Of a DNA stretch of 64,000 nucleotides, positions 34,255 to 46,400 are shown in pieces (within the stretch, counting starts at the first letter, position 1; the number at the start of each line of letters is the position of its first letter). The notes below the pieces were generated by a model. That model ran no database searches, was not told the DNA's origin, and was given only the letters and a program-made list of their open reading frames with translations. Source of the stretch: Progne subis subis (taxonomy: Eukaryota; Chordata; Aves; Passeriformes; Hirundinidae); the NCBI GenBank assembly GCA_022316685.1, contig JAKJHU010000136.1, positions 1,302,001 through 1,366,000 on the forward strand. The letters are read 5' to 3'. A program made the translations under genes and the position numbers.

Positions 34255-34380
34255 GGAAGAAATGTGATCTCCTGGGTCTGGATTAGGCTTGGCAGAACCT
34301 CTTGAGGCAGTCACGGTCGCTCCTGCGGGACAGGAGCGTGAGCAGATCCCGGAGGGACTGGCTTTCCTGTTAGGGCTGAG
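34255..34380. repeat. Unclassified dispersed repeat, copy 1
   Basis: It shares CCAAGTTAGGAAGAAATG, GGTCTGGATTAGGCTTG, CTTGAGG and CTCCTGCGGGACAGGAG with the copy at 35,929-36,060, at roughly 70% identity. It does not look like CR1. Confidence 0.55.
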
Positions 34381-35592
34381 GTGGGACGGGCAGCTTCGTT
34401 CCTGGGCTAGCTGCTGCTCTCCTTTGAGTAGTACATTCAGAAGGAGTTCCGGTAAACCAGGGCTGTAGCGCCAGTCATATGCCATTTTTGCACACGCAAG
34501 AAATCGCCTGCAACATCTCAACTGGTTACGCTGTTCTTCGTGAGAAGTGGAAAACCTCCGCAGAGATCCTAAAAGGAAATAACTCGCCACTTCCATAGTT
34601 GTAGAAAACCCATAGGCAGTAATATTTTCTAAAGTGCTTCTTTACTTATCAGTTATTCTTTTAAAAATCAGACTTGTATTTTGTAGTGGCATTGTTTCCT
34701 AGTAGGTCATGGACCAGTAGATAGTTTGTGATGTAAAAAACCCATTACGTATTTTGTTCAAGCAAATGACGCTTGCTTTGATAAACGCACCAAAGAGAGT
34801 GACCTAAGTGCAAACCCCACCATTTCTGAAAACACGGCCTTATGCTGGTTTATTAATGCAACCTTACATCCTTAAAAAGTCATTTACTTCAACTCCAAGA
34901 GCAGGGATTAAATAATACAAATAAAAACTGAAAATTCAATGAAGCTATTGCCTGTTTACCCTGAAATAAAAGTCTCATGATTCTACTGGTGCAAAAATCC
35001 CTCCAAACACATTTGTTTTATTGGCAAAGTCATTTAAGGTCACTTTTGCTTCCAAGACCATCTTCTTCCATGGTTTCCACTGAAGGAGTTTTGCTTTGTA
35101 ATGGCTTGTGGTTCCACAGTGATTTGTAAATGAAAAACCTACTATGAGTAACTCTACTGTAGTCACTAAATTACAGATACTGTCATCAGAAAAGTCCCAA
35201 ACTTACAGTGTTTGTTTTAAAATTTTCAGCAAGACACAAAATTCCAGTCAAAGTGTTTTCTTTGAGTGCCATTTTAAATGGCGATAAATGGCCGCTGTGC
35301 CCTCTGGATGGAGAATCCCATGTGCTTCTTACGTGTTGTACTTCGAATGTCCGCAGAGCTCGGCGTGGAAGGGCTCCTGTGGGCGCAGCCACTCGGATCA
35401 GCTCCTCCTATGGATGTAGCGCAGCAGGCCTGGATCTGCGCAGGGAGAGCCGGGCTGGGAGGCACGGAGCAGGTGTTGGGGTGGCCTGGTCTCAGAAGGC
35501 AATGACACGAAGCGTCCCGGGCTGCAGGACACAGAAGCAGCTGTGGCGTCGTTGCGGTTCCGAGCGGCGGTGGTTCCCGTGGGACGGGGTGG

Positions 35593-35703
35593 CTACTGCT
35601 GGGACAGCAGAGCACTCCGGTTGGCCTTCATCTTCTCCAGCCGCTTCACCAGGTGGCCGTTGCTGACCTCCAGCTCCTCGGTTTTATCCAATGCTGAACG
35701 AAG
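35593..35703 (-). CDS. LRRFIP1: LRRFIP1 short-isoform terminal exon
   Basis: 111 nt to TAG at 35,593-35,595, encoding [20 protein letters not shown] and [16 protein letters not shown], the end expected for the short LRRFIP1 isoform. Confidence 0.96.
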   Translation of the reverse strand, partial: LRSALDKTEELEVSNGHLVKRLEKMKANRSALLSQQ

Positions 35704-38700
35704 CTGAAGGAAGGAAGCAGAAAAACACCGTAACTTTCACCGTGTTATCCTTTGCCAAAGGCAAAGCAAGGTCTGCAGTTACCAACGCTAACTGACCGCA
35801 TCAACTTGGAACATAAAGCAACTGAAAATTCCTTTAGTGGAGTTAAACTGCTTTGCAGGCCACACACACAGGTGTTTAAACATGATGCCAAGAACCCAGG
35901 GTATTTACAGAATGTCGAACAAAGAAGGCCAAGTTAAGAAGAAATGCCGTCTCCCAGGTCTGGAATTGGCTTGATGGAAGCGCGTGTCTTGAGGTGGCCA
36001 GAATGGACAGAAGGTTACTCCTGTGGAACAGGAGATTCCCAGGGAATCACTGAATTTCCCTCAGTCCAGACGCATGAGGCGCTGGGTGATGTACACCTGT
36101 CTCACTGCTCAGCTCTTCTCTTTCTGTTTCCTAGAACTCCATCCACAGCCGTGACTCAGAGCCTCAGTTTCCCATAAAACCCACCACAGGGTAGGGAGAG
36201 AGGTGGACTGCACAGAACAGTATTTATAGGCAGCAAAGCAGGAGGAGTATTCAGAACAAGCAAGAAGCCATACTGAAAAAAGAAATAATCAAAGAAGCAC
36301 CTCAGGAGGCAGTGAGAGAGAAGCTGATAAAGGTATTCAGGCTCTAAAGAGACAGAGGCACAGCCAGAGTCTGCGGACAGCCACAAACAGTCCTGAACAG
36401 ATCGGCAGAGCAAGGAAAACAGGCTCACAAAGAAAACTCACACCCCTTTAGCAAGTCAGGTTAGGAAGGGACGGTGAAAAGGCAGGGGGAGCTCACAGCC
36501 GTGACTTACTCCGGTTTGAGTGCTGAAAATCTGGTTGCACATTTAGAAGGAGTAAGCAAAGCAATAAAGAGATTGGATGCTTATCCCTTGCTGTGCCGAG
36601 AAGGGAGGTTCCTCCCCTAAAGCACCCCAGGAAGGCAGGTTTCCCCCACATGGAGCAGGCTGAGTTGGGACAGCTTGCAGGTGGAGTTACCTCTCTCTGC
36701 AGTTTGCGTTTCTCTGCCTTCAGTTCATCTTCTACTCGCTCAGCGTTCTCAGCAGCAGTTTTGTATCGGGCTACCTGGCCTTCCAGTCGTATCACCTGAG
36801 GTGAAGGCAAAGGCTGGGAATTAGAAGCAGTGCCAAGAAGTTACTCTGAAGCTTTACTCTTCCACTAGTACACAAGGAACTACCACAGAGATGCTAACTC
36901 CTCTTTGAGAAAATAAAGGTATATTTTCAGGGGAAAAAAACACCACCAAGGAAGCCTGGCAACACTGACTTACTCCCGACCTTTAATACATATCCATATT
37001 TAATATGCTTCCAGCAACAAAAAATACAGTCCATTGACTAAATTTCTCTTAACAAGACCATTGCTGATGTACCCTGGACAAGAGCAGACAATCAAAATGG
37101 AACAGCTGTGTATAAAATCCCTCTCTACCACATCACATTCTGGGAGCCATTTAAAACCTGTTGACAGCTAGGCATAAGGAAGTGTTCAGCAGAGTTCATC
37201 AGGTACTTTTGCCTTTGACCATTCTTCCTTCAGTACAGAGGAGTATTATATTCCTTCTTCCCCATACATAAATGTCATAACAGTCCTTGTGCTCCAAGAT
37301 TCCCGTTTCTTATTTTAAGGGAGAATCACAGTAAACATAATTTAATTTATCATTTATCAAAATACACTTTCTCCTTGTATTCTCACCATGCCAGAACAAA
37401 CAAAACAAGCCAAAAACTTACATTCTGCTCCAGTGCTGTTATCTCTTGTTCAGACTTTGCTAGTTTAAATTTGAGATCACTGATCTGTCTGTTGGCATCT
37501 CCTAGAAGAATCACAGATTTATCAGAGATGTCAGAACAAGTGTGAACAGTTTCTAACAAGGCTGTTGTAAAATTTCCTTGCATCATGGATCTACGTGGGG
37601 CAGCAGGAGAGTAGTTCTCTCAGCAAGTGCCCAGCAGAGAGGCACCATTCCCAGTCCTGCCTGATTCCTTGCCAGCCACTCTGAAGAGAGAATTAATCTG
37701 AACTCACCCCAGCTCTGCTGAGGAGCAATAACAGAGATTTCCAGCCACAATCTTAAACAAGGGCTCCTATTCCCCCACCTCTGTCGAGGTGCACGGCTGC
37801 TCCCAGGGCAAAGCTCCCTTGGAACTGAAGGCTTACTCTTACTCAGAGTCATGTGCTTATTACTGTACTGATACATTTTCTCACTAACATGCAGGACACA
37901 AAATTCTCTTAAAATCAAAATGCAGCTCACTTTGGAGGTCAATCATGTGCATATCTGTCCCATTTTCCAGAACTTCATCTTCGGATTGTGTATTTTCCAC
38001 CTTGCTATTCCTTTGCTTTTCTTCCAGTTGTCCCTTTAATTTTTTAATCTAAAGGACAGAAAACAGTTATTAAAATCATAAGGAAAATTGTGGCTCAAAT
38101 GCACTCCAGTATTATAAAACAAATTATGCATTTTTTAAACCTAAATTCCAAAAGATGTTTTGTTACAAAATAGCATCCTAGAAATTCTTTTGGCAAACGA
38201 TTTGTGGTATTTTACACATCAGTGCTTATGTACAAGTTCAGGACCAAAACAATGAGTGAAAGATGACTGATTTACTAGAAAAGCCATGAATCTTCTTCTG
38301 CAGGCACATTCATGTAAAACTCCCAAAGCTGTGTTTGGTTGTGTGCGAGTCTCAAGGCCAAGGTCATCGAGCATAAATTAAAGTACAGAGTGTCCCACAA
38401 GGCAACAGATCAGCTGAGGTTTTTTGAATAAGGTTTACAGCCACTATGGAATACCAGGGCACCAACAACAATTCCTTTAATCGCTCTTTACCCATCTGCA
38501 ATGCCTCCAACAAACCTTTCCAAATGGCCCATTTACCCTCAGACCCAGCAGAGGGGAGGGTTTACTCTCAGAGAGAAAATTTGCTTCTACAATTTCTGAG
38601 CCATACCTATTTCTCCCTTGGGCTTGGCTGATCTGAAGGATTACCATTCAGAAGTAAGAGACACACTGGGTCATATCTTCCATGTACCCTAAGTTAACAC

Positions 38701-41700
38701 ATAGGAGGAATGTTCTGGGGGAAGAACAGAGCGGCCAGCGAAGCAGCAAGTCCTCAGCAAGAGCAACTAGACCACTGCACTGCTGCTCTGCACCTCGTGT
38801 TTGGGCCGTTTTAATTTCCTTAATCATGTACTGTTCTTCACTCGCCCTGCGATTACCTGCTCTAGCAAGGACTCCCGCTCATCGATGAGCTTCTTCAGCC
38901 TGTCTGGAAGAGAAAAGGGAGAGCTCAGCGCTGACCGACGGTGCGGCGCACGGGGGAGCGCACTGACACAGGAGACCGACCCGTTCAGGTTAGTGACTAC
39001 CCAAGGGGGAGTTAGGGCACGTACCGCAGGACACGGGGCCCAGGCGGGGCTGGGAGGGGGCTGCAGCCAGGGCAGTTATGGCATTCCCACAGAACATGCT
39101 TGTCCCGGCAGCAGCAGCAGCCAGCTGCATGCAAACAGGCTAATCTTCTACCTTAGGTTAGCATGCAAGAACTCTAGGGTCAAGCACAACTGCAACACAA
39201 AATCTCACAAATCTTGACAGTTTAACACAATGACAATACTGTAAACACCTATAATCACGACTAAGCACATTGTCAGCATTTTAACTCTTCCCTTCTTTTA
39301 CATGGCAGCGACATTTTAGCTTCAACATTGACCAGAAAAACCATTTGCCCATCAAATTATTTGTGTTTTGAACACAGCAGTCTGCTAAAACTCTATTTTC
39401 TCTTCCGAGTCATTTCTCCAGTTCAAACATCAAGAGCCAATGGAAAATCTGCACCCACTGTTGAGCTACATTTGGACTTGGAAGTGCTGAAGATCAGCAC
39501 GTGGGTACCTGCAGCCTTCATTAATAAAGTGCACTCTACAGAATGAGACAGCTGGGAAAAAGAACTACAAAGTAAGCAACCAAATCTTCCTTTTCTTCCT
39601 TCCCCATTAAGGGCTGCAATATGTGAAAGCACATTTTCTTACCACCCAAATGACCTCATTAATTAGCAAGGTCAGTTTGTTCAGGTACACCTCGGGCAGG
39701 AGTACACTGCAATATCCCATTCAAATACACTCATTAGGAGAGGATCTGCTGGCCTCAGCTGGCTCTCACTGCAGGTTTGTTCAGCTCCCTTGCCAGCAGC
39801 GCAGAGCCCAGGCTGTTCAGAGCTCAGCTCCACAGATGAGGTCTGGCCTGCTGATCAAATGGTTAAAATCCAAAGGTCACTCGAGAAAAAGATCTTTTTG
39901 TAAACTTTAGGAAAGCAAGGTAAATCACACAAAAGAGCCTGGTAGGCTTTTACCAGGTAGATTCTGTTGACAGACAGACTCAAATATTTTTGAAGAGCTT
40001 TAACAATACCATTTCTTCTCTGAACAGGCCAAAGTCTTGTGGTTCTCCCTTTTCTCTTGTTAGCACATGCACTTAAAGGGAATCAAGAGTCTGTATTGAA
40101 TCAAATCACGGCGGAAACTGGTTTCCCAATGGAAGTCTCTCTGTACAGCAGACAGGTAGAGTCCATTAATGTGGTATGTCAATCCTCTCCTGGAAATACA
40201 ACAGTCCCCCCATACAGTCCCATTCCAGAGCATGGAATAAAAGCTTTACCTTGGATTCTGATGCAATACCCAAATACAGATCTTAGCGTGACATTGCAGT
40301 TCAGCAGATCTATGGATTGATTTTAAACCTCCTGAAGTCCTATTCTATTTTTTTTTTTTCATCCATTTGTAACACACCCAACATTGCTACACCTGAGCAC
40401 TGATATGAAAAAAACAAAAAAGACCCAAGCCCACTTTTTTGGTAAATACCAGCCACAACCAAAATTTCTGAGTATAAACCCCATTAAAATAATAAAACAA
40501 TTTCACAGATTTATATAGGAAGAAAAGAAAACTTAAAGACAGAAATTCTGCAAAAGATGAAAGATATGGAAGAAAACCAAAGGCCAATGAAGAAAGCAAG
40601 AACAGCAAACAGGTTGGAGATACCTGGATTCAAGAGATTGTGTTGGGATCTACAGGCCAGCAAAGATTGAGAAATGGAGCTCCAAGGATTGGAAAGAGAA
40701 TGAGGACTGGTGCAGCAGGAAACGTTCAGGCAACTACAAAATTAGCCCAAACTTATTGACTCCAAAAGAACCAAGTAATGCACTTTGATCCTGAAAATCA
40801 CTTGTGACTTTCATTAACACAGCCACTGCTGTGGGGTGAAACCTGCCTGCCTGAAGAAAGCACACCTCTTCCAGCTTCCAGTGAGGAAGCACACTGGCTA
40901 CCCTGAAGCCCTTTTCCTGCAAAACCAATGCATTTTGGAGTGAATCTTCAAGTTTGATCTCACCCTCAGATCTCTCTGCACTCATTACCGACATGTGTGC
41001 ATCCCTTTGGGACATGCAGACAGCAGGGTTTACCAGATCAGGGAAAAAATGAGTTTGCTCAAATTGCCATTCACATTGGAAAGTTTTCTGCCTGTAGAGA
41101 TGAGGGTCTCTTGGGTTTCACTTATCTTAAACCCCCACATTAACACAGAAAACTTACTCGGCAGGGTCACCCCAATTTTGCATTTAGGAGGTATTTTTCC
41201 ACCAAATGAGAGGACCTTAAGAACACGTGAGCAGGAAAGAACAATCTATTGAATCAGGACAGGAAGCAGCTAATTAAAAATCTCATCTGTAACAGTCGTT
41301 ATCCTTATTCCACATACAAAGGCGCTACAGAGAATAATTAGAGTGTGACATTCACCTCACTTTGGAAAGGTGATTCCCAGGGTACTCACTGCACCAGTTC
41401 ATGGTCTTCACACGCCACAGAGTTTAACAGAGGACTGAGGAGGAGATGGGGCCTGTGAGGGAGCAGCACACAGACGGGTGAGCGTGCTGCTGTCACAGTT
41501 CCTAAGTCCAGTGACTGATCTGATCTCATTGCCTTGGCATTGCAGGTGACTTGAGGCAGTGCTTACTCAGGTGCTGCTCCAGCACCAACAAACATTCCCA
41601 AATCAGCCACAGGTCCTCCATGTCTGTTTCCACTTGGAGGGAAGCTTGGAGTGGGAAGCAGCTGGTTTCACCTGCATGATTTACATGGTGTGTGGCCCAG

Positions 41701-43394
41701 GAAATAATTAAACCCTGATGTAAATGAAAGGGGTAAACTGCTCTTGGAGGATGGAAAGACATCCCATGAAATCCCAGGCCCAAGAAGCTGTTTAGAACAG
41801 CCTGCAAGAATCCAGCTGTCAGAAGCAGGCTGGGCAATACTCCTTCTCCAGATCTGTCCATTTATTTTGGATGATGAGAAAATGCTTTCCTGTCTTTCTC
41901 AGAAGAGGGGCACTGCCAGGCTTGCAGTACTGATTCTGAGGGGCACAGAGGACTGTTCTTCTCTATAGCAAAGAAGATACTGATCAAGACCTTTCTATTT
42001 ATTCCCCCTTTTTATCAAGTAAGTTTCTTGAGATGCTGCTTTTGAAAGCATTTCAGGCAAGCTCTGATATGCACAAACCTGGGCTACAGCCTTTATGTGC
42101 CACTAGGTGATGACCAGAAAACCCTGAGAGCATTTGGGGTTTATTCTGGAAGACAGGAGTTTCATCCTTGGGTCACATACTCATTTTCAACATTCCAGGA
42201 TGGATTTCTGGCACACCGGCTACTCTGCACCGCCTCTCCATGTTCTTGCTCCCAGTTACACTGGGAGTGGGATCAAAGCTGGTGCATGGATAGGTAAGAC
42301 TGGAGGTGTTTCTGCTCCCGTGACTTGGCTTAAAAAAGGAATTCTCTTAAAGACGCTGTGCTTTCTGAAGTGGCAAAACTAGTTAAAATCAGAAAGAACT
42401 CACAAGAAATACAAGATATAATGGCACTCTGCCTAATTTAACTCTGATAGATCCATCCACAGTACAGGTGAAGCCTGGTAAGAACATTTAATGATCTGTT
42501 TTAGTCTATTTAACAATTAAAACCCACTTCCCACATTAAACTATATATTATTGTTGAGAGTACGGCAGAGCCAAATCTTTAAATAAACACTGCTACATAA
42601 GAAATGCTTACAAGATCTATGAGGTTTTGGATTAGCATCTAGTGTAAATCCTTAGGAACAACTGCCAGTACTTACAGAAACCATGGTGGATCTGCTGTAA
42701 GATGGAGAGAAGCCAAATGAAAGGAGTTACAGGGTTACAGACCTGTTAGAGCTCTACAGTTAAGGTGCCATCACATATTCAAGGTGCTCAAACCCCGAGG
42801 CTGCCCAGTCCTAGGGCGATGGCTCTTGCAGCTACCTAGCACAAGGCAAGAAACTGAACAAAAGCTGCAGAAAAATGGTGTTGAAATGACACAGGTTTAA
42901 ATAACTCCTTGTGCAGGTTTAGGAACAGTGCTCTGGACAGGTATTTTAAAGTATAAAATATGTTTATTTAAATTATATACAGCAGTACATTTTGATATAC
43001 ATCTTCAAATTTTGCAGTCTGTCTGCGCTCTGACAACTTTGTAACATAACACAAATGTGTTCCATAGCCCACACCCCCCCCTCGATCTGCATTCCCTTGG
43101 CCATTCACTGCTTAACACTTTAAATGAATATTTATATATGCAAAACATGCTCTCTTCCCAAGCACTAGCAGAGATGCAAGAGGAAATACAGCAAGGGAGT
43201 CCAAGAGCCTAAGTTATGCCAGCAATTCAAAGCAATCCAGCTTTTCCAAAAGACACAGTGGGGCTAGTATACAAAACAGTCTTCTTTGGTCTGATACCCA
43301 GCAAGAGTTAAGACATGCAAAGTTATCTTCTTTCCAGAAGGGAAGAGACAAGATTTGTTTCAGAGATAAAAACATTCTTTCAGAATCAGAGTTT

Positions 43395-43446
<52 letters not shown>

Positions 43447-46400
43447 ACTAAGCAAATGCAATTTTAAACAAAAATCTTCTTGGAAAAATAGATATTTTAT
43501 ATATTCGTATCTAGACAGTACTTGACAGCAAACCTAAGCACACATTACAGTGTGTATTGACACTTTTTCTGGAAAAAATAAAACCCCCATGTGAGACATG
43601 GTATAAAAGGCCTATTGTGGTGCAAAGTGCCTAGATGAAGTAAACATATATATATTTATTCTTTCAGCAAACTAAGACCTGTATGTTGCACTTTCTCCAA
43701 ACTGTGTATTTGCTCTCCCAAAGTGCTCAGACTAAGCAGATTCACAGTGATCCAACTATATTTTGGAATATGACCATATAAGAAATACACCCACAGTGGA
43801 ATGAAAAGATCTTTTTTCTTCATATTAAAAAAGGAAGAGATTGGTTCACAGGCTTTAATCATTCTGAAAGAAGTTTCACCATCAGTGTGGCTGATCTGCT
43901 GAGTTCCTTCATGAAGAGTTAATGCACTTGCTGCAGATCGAAGTACAAGTAAGCATAATGTGCATAAGTTCACAAAGGCCCATTGTACATTCAAGATATT
44001 GATCAACTAGGCTAGAGTGAAAAAAAAAAAAAAAATCCTACAGAAATTCCCCAGGAGCAGCTATCCACACTAGAGGTACTTTAATTGCGTAATAGTTTGA
44101 ATGGTCAAGTCATGAAGCTGCCTCATTAGGTGGATAACCTTTCAACCTGAGACACCCTCACGATTTCTTGTGGCTGGGTACAACAGTGAATAACTTAATA
44201 CTTGCATCATTACCATATCTGTGCTTTATGCTGAGTTACCTACAAAGACAAAGCTCTAAGAGTATTCCAAGGTCTGATGTCTTGTGCAAAGTGCATGTTT
44301 GTATCCTGGGACTGCTCAGAGGGCATGGAACCCATGCAGGTTTGAGATTTTGTACTCAGGAGATTGTACAGTCATCTCTGGATCTACTCTTACTCCTTCT
44401 ACCAACCTGCAAATCCTCCCTGCTTTCAGCCCTCTTAATAAAAGCACTTTCCAAATCCTGTTCCAAAACATCTTGATCCTGTAATTTTCCCACTTTACTA
44501 GAATCTGATACTTTGATTTCATCTTCCTCCACATCAGCCTCCTCATCAGTTTTCCCTGATGCTTCCCTGTGCAAGCACCGTGTTTCTTCGGGCTCATCTT
44601 TTTTATGCTGCAGGACTTCACCTTTGGTCAAGGCATCTTTGGTTTCCATTTTGTCTGTTCCCTCTCCAGCTTTGTCCGTGTGGGCAGTTTTTCCAACAGC
44701 ACCATTTGCTCCATGACCCTCCTCTCCCCATGTATCAGCTTCATCCCCTTCACATTTTTCATCAGATTCTAATATTTGATTTGACTCTTCATCAAAATCA
44801 AATGCATCACCATCATCTTCCAGGCTTTCCTCTGCTTGGTCCTCCAGTTTCACTTGTTCACTAATGTCGTCACCCTGCACAAGCTTCTGTGCCAGGGAAT
44901 TACTTACACCTTCCTCCAATTTAACTTGCTCACTGATGTTTTCATCCTGCACAGGTTTCTCTGCCAGGGAATTATCTACACCTTCCTCCAATTTAACTTG
45001 CTCACTGATATTTTCATCCTGCACAGGTTTCTCTGCCAGGGAATTATCTACACCTTCCTCCAATTTAACTTGCTCACTGATATTTTCATCCTGCACAGGT
45101 TTCTCTGCCAGGGAATTATCTACACCTTCCTCCAGTTTAACTTGTTCACTAATGTTGTCATTGTGCAGAGACTTCTGTGCCAGAGCATAATTTGCAACTT
45201 CCTCAGAAGCAAATTCCCCACCAGAGTGGTCTGCAAGCTCTACCTCTTGCTCATTTTCTTTCAGTGCTCCTTCACTGGCTTTGTTTTTAGTAGTTACAGT
45301 TACACCTACAACTGACTCCTCTTTAGATTCACCTTCTACTTGTTGAACCACCTTCTGCACTTTACCCTCTGAAGGAACGTTTTCCTCTCCTTCTGTACCA
45401 CCTGCTGTTTCTTCACTGCACTGACTTGTTTGAACCTCCCCCTTTGGATTCAAATCTTCTCCCCATTCTGTCCTCCTTTCCTGTCCTTCCCCAGCCTCAT
45501 CCCCTGTTTCCAACTCTGACTGCTTCATTTCATCATCTGAAAGACTTGGGTCTAAATGGGTTTCCTGAGTGGTCACCTCTCTCACAGCCTCTGTTGCTGG
45601 CTGAGCCTGCTGCAGCTCACCTCCCTTTCCCTTGGGAATGCAGCCTCCTGCCTCCACAGATGCCACACCTTGCTCGCCTGTTTCGGCAGAACCTGAACAC
45701 TCCTCCAGCTCTTCCATCAATTCTTCCTTCTGTCCGTCCTTCTCAGCTGTAGCCGTTCCATCTTCAGTTTTACCTTGTGTACTTGGTTCCTCTGGGGCTG
45801 CTGAAGGACTGTCCTCTGAAGAAGCCGGTGGGATGCATGCCTGATGCTCTCCACCTTCCTTTTCAAGTGGCTCTGCTGGGACATCCCTGTCACGTGGCTC
45901 TGTCTCCTCCAAACCCACAGACTCAGGTTCCCTAGGCTGACCCTGAACTGTGTTCCCAACCTCATCATCTTCTTCAGCTCTGTCACCTGCTGTTTTATCA
46001 CTTCTTCCATCAGTGCAGTCAAAAAACTTTTCCTCCAGGACATTTGCAACCTTGTTTTCAGCACTTTCTTCTGAGTGCTGGGGTTCCTCTGGAGTGGAAC
46101 TCTCCACATCTCCCTCCTCCCTAAGCAAGCCTGCCACTGCTCCCTCAGGTAGCCCTGCCTGGTTAGAAACCAGCTCACTGCTCTCACTTGTACTGTCGGA
46201 TCCTCCATCCATTTCATGATCACTCAGGGCAGGGCTGCTTTCAAGATCCTCTTGTTCCTCCTGGCTGGCTGCAGCTTCTCCCAGCTCCTGCTCTGTACCT
46301 GAGTCACAAAACGTTTCCTGAGGAGTCTCAGAAATCTGGGAGCCTTGCACAGAGCCCAGCTCCAGGTTCTCATTTGTCCTTACGCTCAAGTCACGGGGTT

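Larger units (their letters stand above)
32911..35592 (-). other. LRRFIP1: 3' UTR of the short LRRFIP1 isoform
   Basis: About 2.7 kb of AT-rich sequence after the stop. Several minus-strand AATAAA hexamers; the distal one near 32,925-32,930 (CCAATAAAATGTCAC) is taken as the end. It contains copy 1 of an unclassified repeat (34,255-34,380). The exact end is not certain. Confidence 0.5.
42940..44355 (-). other. LRRFIP1: 3' UTR of the long LRRFIP1 isoform
   Basis: AT-rich sequence after the stop to a minus-strand AATAAA at 42,963-42,968 (TTTAAATAAACATATTTTATAC). A weaker upstream hexamer lies near 43,658. It contains the 46-nt homopolymer at 43,397. Confidence 0.65.

Noticed and set aside
44836..45315. 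Plus-strand frame with a repeated peptide (159 codons)
   Set aside because: Antisense of the LRRFIP1 72-bp coding repeat.
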